A program made the translations under genes and the position numbers. From NCBI RefSeq assembly GCF_963678635.1, contig NC_087062.1, positions 66,883,415 to 66,947,414 on the forward strand: DNA of 64,000 bases, in the 5' to 3' direction. Position 1 is the first letter of the stretch; every line of letters starts with the position of its first letter. The notes under the pieces are model-generated. The model made no database searches. It saw only the letters and a list, made by a program, of their open reading frames with translations, and was not told the origin of the DNA. Positions 33,783 to 44,500 of this stretch are shown here, piece after piece. Source of the stretch: Symsagittifera roscoffensis. Lineage: Eukaryota; Xenacoelomorpha; Acoela; Convolutidae.

Positions 33783-34652
33783 TAAATTCAAAACACAACT
33801 AACCATTCTTTATAAATGTTTTACTTATTTTTAGATCTCATCACACCATCATCTAAAACAGGCAAAAACAAACCAAAAATTGAAATCTTCTTTCTAAAAA
33901 ATCCAAAACTCGTATTAAAAAATCGCAGTAAAATTTAAAACAGCAGTAAAATTTCTCACAAATTCCTTTCAGTAAGCAGTAAATTTATAAAATAAAATTT
34001 CCCAACAAATTTAATTTTCAATGCAGTAATTTCAAGTACTACCCAACAAAGTACTACTCTTTTTACAAGACATTTTTTTAAATAAAATTTGAATCATTCA
34101 CTCGCCTACAAATTTTTTCCCCATTCGCATAGCTAGCCCACGAAAATTGTTTAAATAATGAATTTTAAGTTTTAACTTTCACTCATAACAACTCTAACCA
34201 GTTTTTACACGTTTCAAACTTTCCTTTAACCCGGTCGGAAGGAATTATATGGTAAACTACAATAACCAACGCAGCTTACTAAAGTCACAAAACCACAAAC
34301 TAATGTCATGACTAAGAAAGAAAAGCCCGCGGTACCCAAACCAGACTAAAACCAGAATAAAACTGGATAAATTATTCTTTTAAAGACCACTTTCAAGTCT
34401 TACCACAAATGAATAAAACACAAAAAAGTCGAAAGACAAACCAAACTAAAAGATTTGATTTTTGAGAAAACGACCCAACCAGAACAGAAAGAAAAAAACA
34501 AGTAATAAAAAAGAAACAAAAGGTTGAACACAAAAAGAGACTCTGCACAAGGAGACCTCAAGATTATACCCCACTCCTGGCCTCACCGACCAGAGGGATG
34601 TCCTTAGCATGCTCTATAGCCGGCCTAACCCACCGTGCTACATCACGCTTTG
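33783..34652 (+). other. Non-coding tail of env unit 1, with a GC-rich segment
   Basis: The first 500 bp carry short repeats of the form GCAGTAAAATTT or GCAGTAAATTT near 33930-34030. From 34560 to 34650 a markedly GC-richer block follows. On the minus strand it contains TAGCACGGTGGGTTAG, close to a Pol III A box, but only a poor B-box candidate, so a SINE-like piece is possible and not established. The same block recurs at 39960-40060. No frame is open. Confidence 0.4.
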
Positions 34653-34858
34653 TGTCCCACACTCTATTTTTGCCGAGAATTGCTCTAGTGTGAGCGACTC
34701 TTTAAAAATAACCAAACTAATATAAAAAAACGCTTTTGCGATATTTATTAATAACAAATCATAATTAAAACTAAAATTAACAAAAAAGTTTATATATGTA
34801 AGATAAATATGCAGTATGTATAGATTTCGTAAAGCCCAACAGACGAGCAGCAAAGAAG

Positions 34859-35089
34859 ATGACAACCAAATCACATTCCAACTTCGGAATGGCAAATCTA
34901 CTTGATTTGCTGCCTAAAGTCGCTACCTCAAGGAATTTAGAGTATGGACTCAACATCGCAGCAAAGGAAAACTATTGCACCAGACCAATGGCCATCTCGA
35001 TGTTGACTACACGTACAAATCCTAGTCACTTGGCACTTCACCCGAAAAAGTCAAAACTAACCATGCACGCTGTCTCGATCCAAACTTAA
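34859..35089 (+). CDS. 76-codon frame, env unit 2
   Basis: Same amino-acid sequence as the frame at 28408-28638. See that entry for context. Confidence 0.35.
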   Translation: MTTKSHSNFGMANLLDLLPKVATSRNLEYGLNIAAKENYCTRPMAISMLTTRTNPSHLALHPKKSKLTMHAVSIQT

Positions 35090-35238
35090 CAAAATCGATA
35101 CATCATTGCATCGATCAGAAGTCTTGACACAATCACACAAAGTAAATCAGAAAAACTTTTACATCTTAGCCCTGAATATTGTAAAAACAACTAAATAGAT
35201 CAAAATTAACCACAAACAAAGGCACAAATCGGAAAGTA

Positions 35239-37053
35239 GTGAATTTTCAAGTTTTTCCAGACTTTGCACACCAAGCGGAGCTTGACAGATACAAGGGTCA
35301 TATAAAATTAGATGACAAATACCCATTCCACGGCGCACATGGAAAATTAATATATGATCTGTACGATAAAAATTGGATACCACACATTGGAAATAACAAC
35401 CCTTCAATATGTAAAGCTGACACAAAAAACAAAGGATACAAGAAATTATGTTTTTTGATTGGAAAATCCAACTAGAAAAAATACTATTATCACGAGATTT
35501 AAGAGACGACATTATAATTTATCAAGGAATCCGATTATTCTGTAAAAACGACTAAGGATATTGCGATCCAACAACTAGAACACTAGAACACAAGCAACAA
35601 TTGTTTGGTTCCCCGAAGACACTTGTACCACATTTCAAGTTGCAAAAATACATGCAAGAATGATTAAATTTCATCAAAACCACTTTATTGAGTCCATATC
35701 ATATGATGAAGTTTGAAAAAAATTAGACAAAACAATCAATGTTTCAAAAATATTAATAATATAGAAAACAAACTAACACGTTTTCAAAACTACCCAAAAA
35801 CAGAACTCGCCTGCAAATATTAAACTCCTTTTTATAAAACACAATACTCTGGAATCCTTGTCGAATACAAAAAAAAATTCAACATGAACACAGGAAATCT
35901 TAAAATTATACCAGATTTATTACATCACGTTTCAAAAAACGACGAAAGTTCATACATCCCAGTAAAATTTCTAAACAATGCAGGAAGAACTGGTGGAAAA
36001 CTTCGGCCATAAGATAAAAGCAGTACACGCTTTCAAGAACTATCACTTATGAACAAAACCTATTTTGGTGCAATGCACTATGACATCCACTTAGATATGA
36101 AATTAGATTACACAATAAGTAGAATTTTTCAAGAAAAGTCACTATCAGAACTAGAAACGCTTCATCACTTATGTGAACTTGAATGAACACAAATCCTACA
36201 ATCACTTGCACTTGCAGTATTAAAATTTCCTTATACAGGATATTTGCTATCAGGAAATAGATCAAATTTTATTGACTACGAAGGAAATATTTTATGGCAT
36301 TACACTTGTACGAAAAAAGTATCACCATTATATGTATTCGAAGATAAAAGATGTTACAAAAGAATTCCCATATTCTACCAGACACACTTTCTAGAAGAAC
36401 ATATTTTTGGGATACAGCCGTCCCATTAGGATCTGAAAATAGCCACAGTGTAGTACAATTAAATCCCGATGAAGATAAAAATTATCTTCTCACACCATAC
36501 CCAACACTTATGCCATCATTAAAGAAATTAAAGAGATATACAACATCACATCCGCACACAAATATTTCAAGAACTCCTCACAAAAATGGACACAATACAA
36601 AGACAATCCATCGACCAAAATTTACGAAAACTTGCAGAAACCGCAAGATTTTTAGACATCTACACACAAGACTACAGTGGATACTTTAAAGATATAAAAG
36701 ATTGCATTTATCTAAACGGAGGAAAATACCATCCACAAGACATTTCCCCCACCAAAGTCTTCAGTTTTGTAAAGCTTAAAAATAAACTACTCGCCTTTCT
36801 AGGATGGCCCTACTTCATCTTAGAAAGGTTGACTATATTATATGCAATGTTTAGTTTTTTTGGATTTCTCTTTTCATTATTGAAAGGAATTTACAATACA
36901 TGCGCAATACACACTCAAGTAAACAAAAAAGCAAGTGTAGCACGCATACTCTTGGCAGGATTTTTCGGAACATTTTCAACTTCAAATAACAAAATACTTT
37001 TAAACGCTCAAATAAATGAATACAAAAAACTATCAACTACATCCAATACATGA
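35239..37053 (+). pseudogene. Env-like glycoprotein, unit 2
   Basis: Same blocks as 28788-30595: 35239-35475, 36244-36429, then the membrane-anchor frame 36586-37053 of 155 codons. Unlike unit 1 it has 7 more bases near 35638, so the frame continues from the Cys-containing FPEDTCTTF block through KIHARMIKFHQN. This is the ancestral state for that position. Other stops (after CKND, SYDEV and CELE) are shared with unit 1 and therefore predate the 5.4-kb duplication. Confidence 0.6.
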
Positions 37054-37335
37054 TAATTCACAAGAAACTAGAAACACAACACCTACTGCACCACGATTAC
37101 ATAAAATATAAAAAACCATCCATTATCTTTAGTACCACGAAATTGTAAGAATATATCCCAGACAGAGCACATCTCAACAATTCATAGATACCCACAAAGT
37201 CCAGTTACCCACATTGTAGCACAACAACTGAAAGTAGACGAAACATAAGAACAAATTATAGAACAACCAAATAGCACTAATTTCTGTTCTCAGAACAACC
37301 CTATTTTTAGCCTACGATGAGCCGCCAAGAATTTT

Positions 37336-38064
37336 CAAAAACGTTCGACTCAGAAACAAAAAACACCAGCAAAGAGTTTTATGCAATGAAATTCGTAGAA
37401 TCCCAAACGAAACAATTAAACAACTTAGAGTAAGAACTGAAACACTAGTAAGAAAAGCATGTTCCTTTAATACGCATGATTGAAAGAATACAAAAATGAC
37501 AGAAAAATTAATGATGACTCTAACACCTCAATTACAAAAAATAGCAATAAAAAAAGAGCATCACATCCGCATAAAACAATTTCAAGAACTCCTCACAAAA
37601 ATGGACTCAATACAAAGACAATCCATCGACCAATTTGTACGAAAAAGTGCAGAAACCGCAGGATTTTCAAACATCTACACACAAGACTACAGTGGATACT
37701 TTAAAGATATGAAAGGTTACATTTATCTAAACGATAAAAAATACCAACCACAGGATATATCACCCATCAATATCTTTAGTTAAAAAATGAACTACTCGCC
37801 TTTCTAGGATGGCCCTACTACATTTTAGAAAAGTTGACTATATTATATGCAATGTTTAATTTTTTTGGATTTCGCTTTTCATTATTGAAACGAATTTACA
37901 ACACATGCGCAATACACACACAAGTAAACAAACAAGCAAGTGTAGCATGCATAATTTTCGCAGGATTTTTCGGAATTTTTTCAAACTCAGTTAACAAAAT
38001 ACTTTTAGACGCTCGAATAAGTGAATACAATAAAAAAACTATCAATCACACCCAATACATATGA
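37336..38064 (+). pseudogene. gag-env fusion, unit 2
   Basis: A single copy of the gag capsid fragment fused at CATCACATCC to the env C-terminus. It has chimera frame 37496-37783 and anchor frame 37834-38064, matching 32043-32611 of unit 1. Confidence 0.75.
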
Positions 38065-38285
38065 TACTTCACAAAACACTAGAACCACGACACCTACTGC
38101 ACCACAATTACATACATTACAAAAGAACCACCCATGATCTTTAGTACCACGAAATTACAGGAACATATCCCTAACAGAGCAAATCTCAACAAGTCATAGA
38201 TACCAACAAAGTCCAGTTTCCCGATTATAGAACAGCCACATACCACTAGTTTCCGTTCTCAGAACAACCATCTTTTTAGCCCACG

Positions 38286-39192
38286 ATGATCCGCCAGATT
38301 GGATCCCTCAACCGTTTTCTTTCCTACCCATCCAACCTCCAACGTCACTCCCAGATCTTACCACTTTTTGATTTTCCTCCCTACCCTGAACCATCATGTA
38401 CTCACAATTCACCAAGCATGGACTCAGACAACACTTCAACGAACACAGTTTTTGTCACCATTTCACAATTTAATAACTCCACTATTGAAACCCCCGATGA
38501 ATTTGCAGACTCCGAAACTAGCCCATCCACTTTTTCTCAACCTTTCATTCAACCCATCCAGACTCAAATCACCGATTAACCTTCCTCAGCCCCTTCCTCC
38601 CATACTGACGCAACCCCAATCTACTCCCCAATGACCAGCTACCCACCTGACCACTCTAGTCCCGTTGACACCGAACTTGAAAACGAATTAGATAACTTAA
38701 TAAACCTTCAACAACTACTACAACACCATTACACAATTAATACACCATCAAGACAGCCACACCATTGATTTCAATTTATTCACTCCAAATACACTTCAGC
38801 ATTATTCTAAAACTTTACAAATTGTATAACTAACTTACAAGGAATCATTAGAAATTACGACCCTATCCAACAAATGTATATATTCTGCCCACTAATCCGA
38901 ACTTTTAACCTTGATGAATTCCGTTGAAATCCCAATCTTAGAATACATTCATAACATCAAACTTAATCATAAACTTTATAACCTCATTCAAAACACACCG
39001 CATGATTTCTCACCAAGTAGTGAAGAACACAAGATCATCCAAGCACTTGAACAGCTTTGGCTACTACTGCAAACTAAATATATCACCCGCTTACTTGCTA
39101 AACTTCTAAGAACATCAGATGTCATTCAAGATTTTTTTCCAAACGGATTTTTTGCTGATGATCAAGTAATTATAATTATGTATTGTCACTAA
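38286..39192 (+). pseudogene. Ser/Thr/Pro-rich frame and helical C-terminus, unit 2
   Basis: Frame 38286-38579 (97 codons) is open here, whereas unit 1 has a stop. It is followed, after TAA and in the same frame, by about 60 more codons (PSSAPSSHTDA to NTPSRQPHH). Frame 38911-39192 (93 codons) is the helical part and differs from unit 1 by His to Gln in DVIQDFF. The two parts are in different frames, so an indel or an intron between them is likely. Confidence 0.4.
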
Positions 39193-40062
39193 TAAATTCA
39201 AAACACAACTAACCATTCTTTATAAATGTTTTACTTATTTTTAGATCTCATCACACCATCATCTAAAACAGGCAAAAACAAATAAAAATTGAAATCTTCT
39301 TTCTAAAAAATCCAAAACTCGTATTAAAAAATCGCAGTAAAATTTAAAACAGCAGTAAAATTTCTCACAAATTCCTTTCAGTAAGCAGTAAATTTATAAA
39401 AAAAAAATTTCCCAACAAATTTAATTTTCAATGCAGTAATTTCAAGTACCACCCAACAAAGTACTACTCTTTTTACAAGACACTTTTTTTATAAAATTTG
39501 AATCATTCACTCGCCTACAAATTTTTTCCCCATTCGCATAGCTAGCCCACGAAAATTGTTTAAATAATGAATTTTAAGTTTTAACTTTCACTCATAACAA
39601 CTCTAACCAGTTTTTACACGTTTCAAACTTTCCTTTAACCCGGTTGGAAGGAATTATATAGTAAACTACAATAACCAACGCAGCTTACTAAAGTCACAAA
39701 ACCACAAACTAATGTCATGACTAAAGAAAAGCCCGCGGTACCCAAACCAGACTAAAACCAGAATAAAACTGGATAAATTATTCTTTTAAAGACCACTTTC
39801 AAGTCTTACCACAAATGAATAAAACACAAAAAAGTCGTAAGACAAACCAAACCAAAAGATTTGATTTTTGAGAAAACGACCCAACCAGAACAGAAAGAAA
39901 AAAACAAGTAATAAAAAAGAAACAAAAGGTTGAACACAAAAAGAGACTCTGCACAAGGAGACCTCAAGATTATACCCCACTCCTGGCCTCACCGACCAGA
40001 GGGATGTCCTTAGCATGCTCTATAGCCGGCCTAACCCACCGTGCTACATCACGCTTTGTGTC
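39193..40062 (+). other. Non-coding tail of env unit 2
   Basis: Copy of 33783-34652 with small indels, ending in the GC-rich block at 39960-40060. No frame is open on the plus strand. Confidence 0.5.
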
Positions 40063-40264
40063 CCACACTCTATTTTTGCCGAGAATTGCTCTAGTGTGAG
40101 CGACTCTTTAAAAATAACCAAACTAATATAAAAAAACGCTTTTGCGATATTTATTAATAACAAATCATAATTAAAACTAAAATTAACAAAAAAGTTTATA
40201 TATGTAAGAAAAATATGCAGTATGTATAGATTTCGTAAAGCCCAACAGACGAGCAGCAAAGAAG

Positions 40265-40480
40265 ATGACAACCAAATCACATTCCAACTTCGGAATGGCA
40301 AATCTACTTGATTTGCTGCCTAAAGTCGCTACCTCAAGGAATTTAGAGTATGGACTCAACATCGCAGCAAAGGAAAACTATTGCACCATACCAATGGCCA
40401 TCTCGATGTTGACTACACGTACAAATCCTAGTCACTTGGCACTTCACACAAGACTACCACGATCAACGAGACTCATCTAG
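40265..40480 (+). CDS. 71-codon frame in the partial third env unit
   Basis: The first 60 codons match the 76-codon frames of units 1 and 2, with Arg to Ile in NYCTIPM. At 40446 the unit breaks and the frame ends in a new tail, HTRLPRSTRLI. It marks the exit from the array to the unique sequence before the 3' LTR. Confidence 0.35.
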   Translation: MTTKSHSNFGMANLLDLLPKVATSRNLEYGLNIAAKENYCTIPMAISMLTTRTNPSHLALHTRLPRSTRLI

Positions 40481-40638
40481 AAGTTACGAACATAATCATC
40501 TCCCTCCGTCAAACACGAACAGTCACACTTCCCCTTTCTCCAAGAAGTCAATGCTCGCAACTTCAATAAGAAACTACATCACTCGTCCTTCGCTACATGA
40601 AACATATAAAAACTAAAAACTCTCTAAACCCGGATGCG
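40447..40638 (+). other. Unique sequence before the 3' LTR
   Basis: 192 bp not found elsewhere in the window. A polypurine tract is expected immediately before a 3' LTR, but the last bases read CCCGGATGCG. The best purine run (ATAAAAACTAAAAAC) is 20-35 bp away, so no convincing PPT is visible. Confidence 0.45.
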
Positions 40639-41010
40639 TGGAACCAGTTCTAAACTAGAATTTATAATTGGTTATAAATATAATTCTCTAATTCTATAAA
40701 ATATTCTCAACTAACCAATCATATTCCATAACCAACAGTTACACTAATTCGTAAGTGCTGAAACTACTTGTAGTTTCAGCACCAGAGCAAATTAAATTAA
40801 ACTTAGAATACAGTTGTTCTCCTTCTGGAAACTAACTCATATAAACCAGTATACACTAGATCTAATGAGACCAGGAGATATAAGAGTAAGATTGGTATTA
40901 GACTAAGAAGTTGCTTGAATCTATCCGGCCGAAAATAAGATAGCGTGACGAGCAGACGGTGTACCTTATCTGAAATTACTCTATGAGTACATTCAACCGT
41001 ACATAACTCA
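40639..41010 (+). repeat. 3' long terminal repeat
   Basis: Direct repeat of 10874-11251, starting TGGAACCAG and ending in ACTCA. It keeps the 28-nt palindrome (40755-40782), the TATA-like ATATAAGA and the ATCTATCCGGCCGAAAAT block. It ends where homology to the 5' LTR ends. Confidence 0.83.
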
Positions 41011-42273
41011 GTAGAGACATGACGCAAGAGACTGATTTACGAAATGTAGTTGCGAAGAGTTGTAGCCGGCAGCATTAAAAACTAAAGATCAATCAAAAAA
41101 TTGATCTTCTGGAAAAGTCACCAGACTAAAAGAAAAAATATAATATTTTTTTCTTTCGTTAGTGAGCTTGAGTTGTTGATCTACAGTGATCATTCAGCAG
41201 GAAACGCTTCATTCTGTCAGAGAGGTTCATAAAAAAAGTTTTAAACTTTTTTTCTCCGAATGGCGGAAAATTCTTCTTGTGGTATTCGTCAACAAAGAAC
41301 GTCCACACACTGTTGATTGATTTTCTTTCGTTCCATCTCGTGTTGCTTCAAAATCTGGCGGAAAATTTTTGCTGTGAAAAAATGACTTCACTGAGTATCC
41401 TACTAAGTTGTTAATTGAAGTCGTTGGTCTTTTTGCAACATTTTTTCCTATTATTGAGTTAATTTGGCGCAAACTTTACATTGTGACTACTCCGAAAAAA
41501 ATTGTGTGTATAGTCTAAGCATTCTGAAGTACAACGCAAATAACTCCATTGAGCAAAATTAAGTTTTGAAATGAAGTTTTTTTTAGTCAAATTTGCAAAA
41601 TCTTTTTATATTTAGATACTTAAATTAAAAAGAAGTTTCCACTGGAACCACTCAGAGTAAACATAGTGTCCTCAAATCAGGGCGTCCTCAACTGATGGGT
41701 GAGGCCAGCTGTCTGAAGTGAATTATTGATGAAGATTTTGGAGGAAAGACTAGATTATGTGGTAGTCATCTAAAAACTCTGAATGATTCAATTTTATCCT
41801 AAAAGTTTCATCAGTAAAAATTGAATCAGCTTTGAGAGCATTATAGTTTGGTATCTGTTTTATTTAGTGAATGAAGTCAAATTCATCTGATAATTCATCT
41901 GTAAATAAGTTCTTGAATGTTTGCTTATAGTTTATAATTGAATTGTAAGAAATGTACGAGGAGGCATTGTCGAAAATTATTGTTTTGAAAACACTTTTGG
42001 AATTTTCTTGGCCAAAGTTAACTCTTCTATTGATAAATTACTCAATATAGATAAATATAGATAAACAATTTTTTGCGCCCGTACTATTTTGAAAATTCAT
42101 TTTTTCGAAGACGAAATTTGAAATTTTGCGTCAAAACAGAGAATTCGAGGATACACTGAAATGCAGAAACTAAAGTCTATGATCTAAAACGTAATCTAAC
42201 TTTGTTTCAGTTTTTGAGATCTTTTTTGTAACTCGTTGGTCACGCAAGTCGAGTTGAACCGAGGTTTCGGCTA
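41011..42273 (+). other. Flanking DNA, no recognised gene
   Basis: Strand composition becomes balanced right after the LTR. A short inverted repeat (GATCAATC, six-base loop, TTGATC) lies at about 41086-41106. Open frames are short and show no motif. Confidence 0.5.
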
Positions 42274-42385
42274 TCTGATAGACTAATTTCAGATTGAGCA
42301 CACGGTCTGTTTGTCACGCTATCTATTTTTGGCCGGATTTTCTCGTGTTACCGAACTTCTCAGTCTAATACTGATCCTAATTTTT
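42274..42385 (-). repeat. Inverted fragment of the element B LTR
   Basis: Read on the minus strand this matches the 3' half of the LTRs. On the plus strand it reads GACTAATTTCAGAT, GTCACGCTATCT, TTTGGCCGGAT and CTTCTCAGTCTAATACTGATC, which are reverse complements of LTR blocks in the right order. Identity is lower than between the two LTRs, so it is an older, separate insertion or a solo-LTR fragment. Confidence 0.65.
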
Positions 42386-42566
42386 ATTTTTTAGGCCTCA
42401 AAAGATCCTAAAAAAAATACTGTAGAAGCGATTAGCTGGAAATCATTTTGTTCGGTATTCTCTGAATTGGTCTGAATGTAAGCAACAAGAACTACAATTA
42501 TAAATATAAAAGTTTGGTAAAGTAGTAAACAATTTACAATCATTTTCAATACTACAAAACAATCAA

Positions 42567-42815
42567 TGGGGAGCGGTGGTGAAGTGGTTACGTCTCCGCC
42601 TCTCAATCGAAAGGTCGGATGTTCGAGGCCCACCATGATCCGTGATCGTTGCTTGAGGGTGAAGCAACTTGACGGTGAAGCAGCCCAGAAAAATAACCAA
42701 AAAAATTGCATGTAGTTCTTAAACAGGGACAGAACAGCGGTCTTAAATGGTAAATACTCAAGCGTGAAGCGATAAAAATAAAGAAAATCCCGAACGGGCT
42801 GGTCATTTTATAAAT
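42567..42815 (+). mobile_element. tRNA-derived SINE-like element
   Basis: The head has an A box, TGGTGAAGTGGTTA (42577-42590), and a B box, TGTTCGAGGCC (42620-42630), about 40 bp apart, as in Pol III promoters of tRNA genes. The cloverleaf does not close well and about 170 bp of unrelated body follow, ending in an A-rich stretch (AAAAATAAAGAAAA) near 42774-42787. That arrangement fits a SINE better than a tRNA gene. The end is uncertain. Confidence 0.55.
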
Positions 42816-43440
42816 GTTCTTCGCTCGCGGTGATTCTTCGAACGAGTTGCAGAAAACCCTTCAGCTCAACCCTCTCCTCCCGCTCCTCCACGAATTTCTC
42901 CATAACCGAAAAACCTTGGCACTGGAAAGCCACAAATGGTTCATGGACACGGCGGAATTGTCAGAAAACAATCCCTGAGCAGACCAGGATAGTAATACCA
43001 GGATAGTAAACTTCGAGTGGTGTCGTAAAAAAAAGGCATGGAAAAAATAAGATTTGCGGGGCGTTTCCGTATTTTCAGGGCGCTTCTCTTTATAATTTTT
43101 TGGATTACCCTGAAGTATGAACTTCTTTTGAATCATTTCCCGCCTTAGTAAAGCATAATTTTTCGCAAAAAAGCTCGAGCTCAAAGTTTTATGAGAATTA
43201 TGAGATCAGTCAAAGATTATGAGATCAGTTTAGCGTATATTTTGCATTGACAATAGCAATTAGAAGATTTTCATGGTCGCATTTGTTTACAGCCTATGTT
43301 TGCGAGTCTGTTTGATATGAATCTTTTGTACCATTTATTAACATTGATCCTTGTTTCAATCTCAAACCGTAAGTCTTTTTTAAAAAAAGGTTTCGAGATT
43401 TTACTCTGTAACACGAATCGTTAGTTGAGTGCTGTCACGG
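42816..43440 (+). other. Flanking DNA, GC-richer patch, no gene recognised
   Basis: A GC-richer stretch at 42840-43000 contains no motif in any frame. The 107-codon minus-strand frame at 42861-43184 has no recognisable domain. Confidence 0.4.
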
Positions 43441-44040
43441 TTCAACTCCCCCTTTCCCTTCCCCCCACCTCTTGATAGTCCTAAATCCGGCCCTGCTCTC
43501 AATAATGCGATTTTTTTTTACGAAGCCAAATTTTGGCAAACCACCCTCACACGATTCAATTTTGACAATATTTTTCCTGCGTCGCAGAAAATTTTACCTA
43601 ATTTTGGTTCTTTTGGTATCTCAGAAGAGCTCGGAAAAATTTTTGTCGCCCGCTTTTTGAGAAAGCCCTAGACAGGGGCGGATATAGGATTTTGTCGAGG
43701 GGGGCGGATTTTCAAAAATTTATCGAACATTTCGGTCGACCTTTTTTTGTTAGGTCAGCAAAACAGCAAAACAGATTTTCCGATGTCTCCTAAAGCAGTG
43801 AAAAGACCCTGTTTTTGCCAAATTTTCAGCGCCGCAGGCCCAATTTTGAAAAACTGGCGAAAAAGCGTTTTTTGGAACTTTTTGGAAAATGTTGACCAAA
43901 AAATAGCGTTTTTTCGGCTCCCCCCTCAAAATTCGTATATATTGGCGCCCAAGGCGCCTTTTGAAAAAATTAAGATCCGTCAGCCAAAAATTATATCTCA
44001 AAATAGTACAAAAGGGGACCCTTTGGGTCGGCAGGGGATC
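43441..44040 (-). mobile_element. Cluster of hAT-like MITE fragments
   Basis: Three pieces of the family at 56667 lie here. A right-end remnant at 43441-43491 (CCTAAATCCGGCCCTG) and an internal piece at 43500-43665 (CCTGCGTCGCAG, GAGCTCGGA) are in plus orientation. A nearly complete inverted copy starts with CAGGGGCGGATATAG at 43673 and runs to GATCGAA near 44040. The inverted copy lacks its far terminal repeat. Confidence 0.75.
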
Positions 44041-44340
44041 GAATTGATACTGAATTGATAAGATCTTTTTGTTAGGGTTGCGGGACAATAAAACAAGCTT
44101 TCGAAATTTGTCTGAAAGATTAAATCTGATGAAATTTTAGACCGTGTTCCAGGATTAGCCAAAGGTGACCGTCAAACCGACAGTGCTGTTGAAAGTGATC
44201 AATGGGCTTCACTTCTGTTCTGGCTACCCAACAGGTGGACTTTATTCGGGAGAACATGCTCTCAACATAGGTTAAACTTTATCTTTCCATCACATAATCA
44301 TCTTAGCTCACTTCACAAAATGGGCGGACCTGGGAGCTTT
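44041..44340 (+). other. Flanking DNA, nothing recognised
   Basis: No repeat match, motif or sustained open frame was seen. Confidence 0.35.
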
Positions 44341-44500
44341 TTGGAGATGGGGTGTGTCATTTGTGTGTCTGTTTGAAGTCGATTGGACTTCCTGACATTT
44401 TTCTATTTGAATTAAAAGAAACACCCTATTCAATTACTACTATAACGTTTTTTTTTAAATTCTAGTTAATCTGTTAGTACACCAGTGGTATCTTAATCCT
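44341..44500 (+). repeat. Dispersed repeat, copy 1
   Basis: TGTGTCTGTTTGAAGTCGAT, then GGACTTCCTGACATTTTTC, TTAGTACACCAGTGGT and TCTTAATCC have counterparts at 49350-49456. The two stretches are about 70 percent alike over roughly 120 bp. The family is unknown. Confidence 0.55.

Larger units (their letters stand above)
28204..40446 (+). repeat. Tandem array of env-region units, about 5.41 kb each
   Basis: Unit 1 is 28204-34652, unit 2 is 34653-40062 and a partial unit 3 is 40063-40446. Landmarks repeat at constant offset: MTTKSHSNFG starts at 28408, 34859 and 40265, and MMNSVEIPIL starts at 33501 and 38911. Unit 1 is longer mainly because it holds one additional 1005-bp internal repeat and a 48-bp stretch (near 32768) that unit 2 lacks. 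By eye the units differ by only a few substitutions and short indels per kilobase. Confidence 0.92.
10874..41010 (+). mobile_element. LTR-bracketed Ty3/gypsy-like element with env-like region, tandemly inflated (element B)
   Basis: Two direct repeats of 378 and 372 bp beginning TGGAACCAG and ending CA enclose gag, protease, RT, RNase H and integrase modules in Ty3/gypsy order, then an env-like region. Ordinary elements of this kind are usually 5-12 kb. This interval is about 30 kb because pol is duplicated (16282 and 20095), the env region is repeated in 5.4-kb units, and several smaller tandem duplications are present. Every coding module carries stops or frameshifts, so the copy cannot be autonomous. 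Flanking target duplications are not evident: TGCAG precedes the left LTR and GTAGA follows the right one. The two LTRs may therefore not be original partners. Confidence 0.75.

Noticed and set aside
42567-42640. A functional tRNA gene
   Set aside because: A and B boxes are good, but the acceptor and anticodon stems do not close convincingly and a longer repeat-like body with an A-rich tail follows.
42391-43184. Minus-strand frames of 106 and 107 codons near the SINE-like element
   Set aside because: The first runs through Pol III box sequence and the second has no recognisable domain or splice context.
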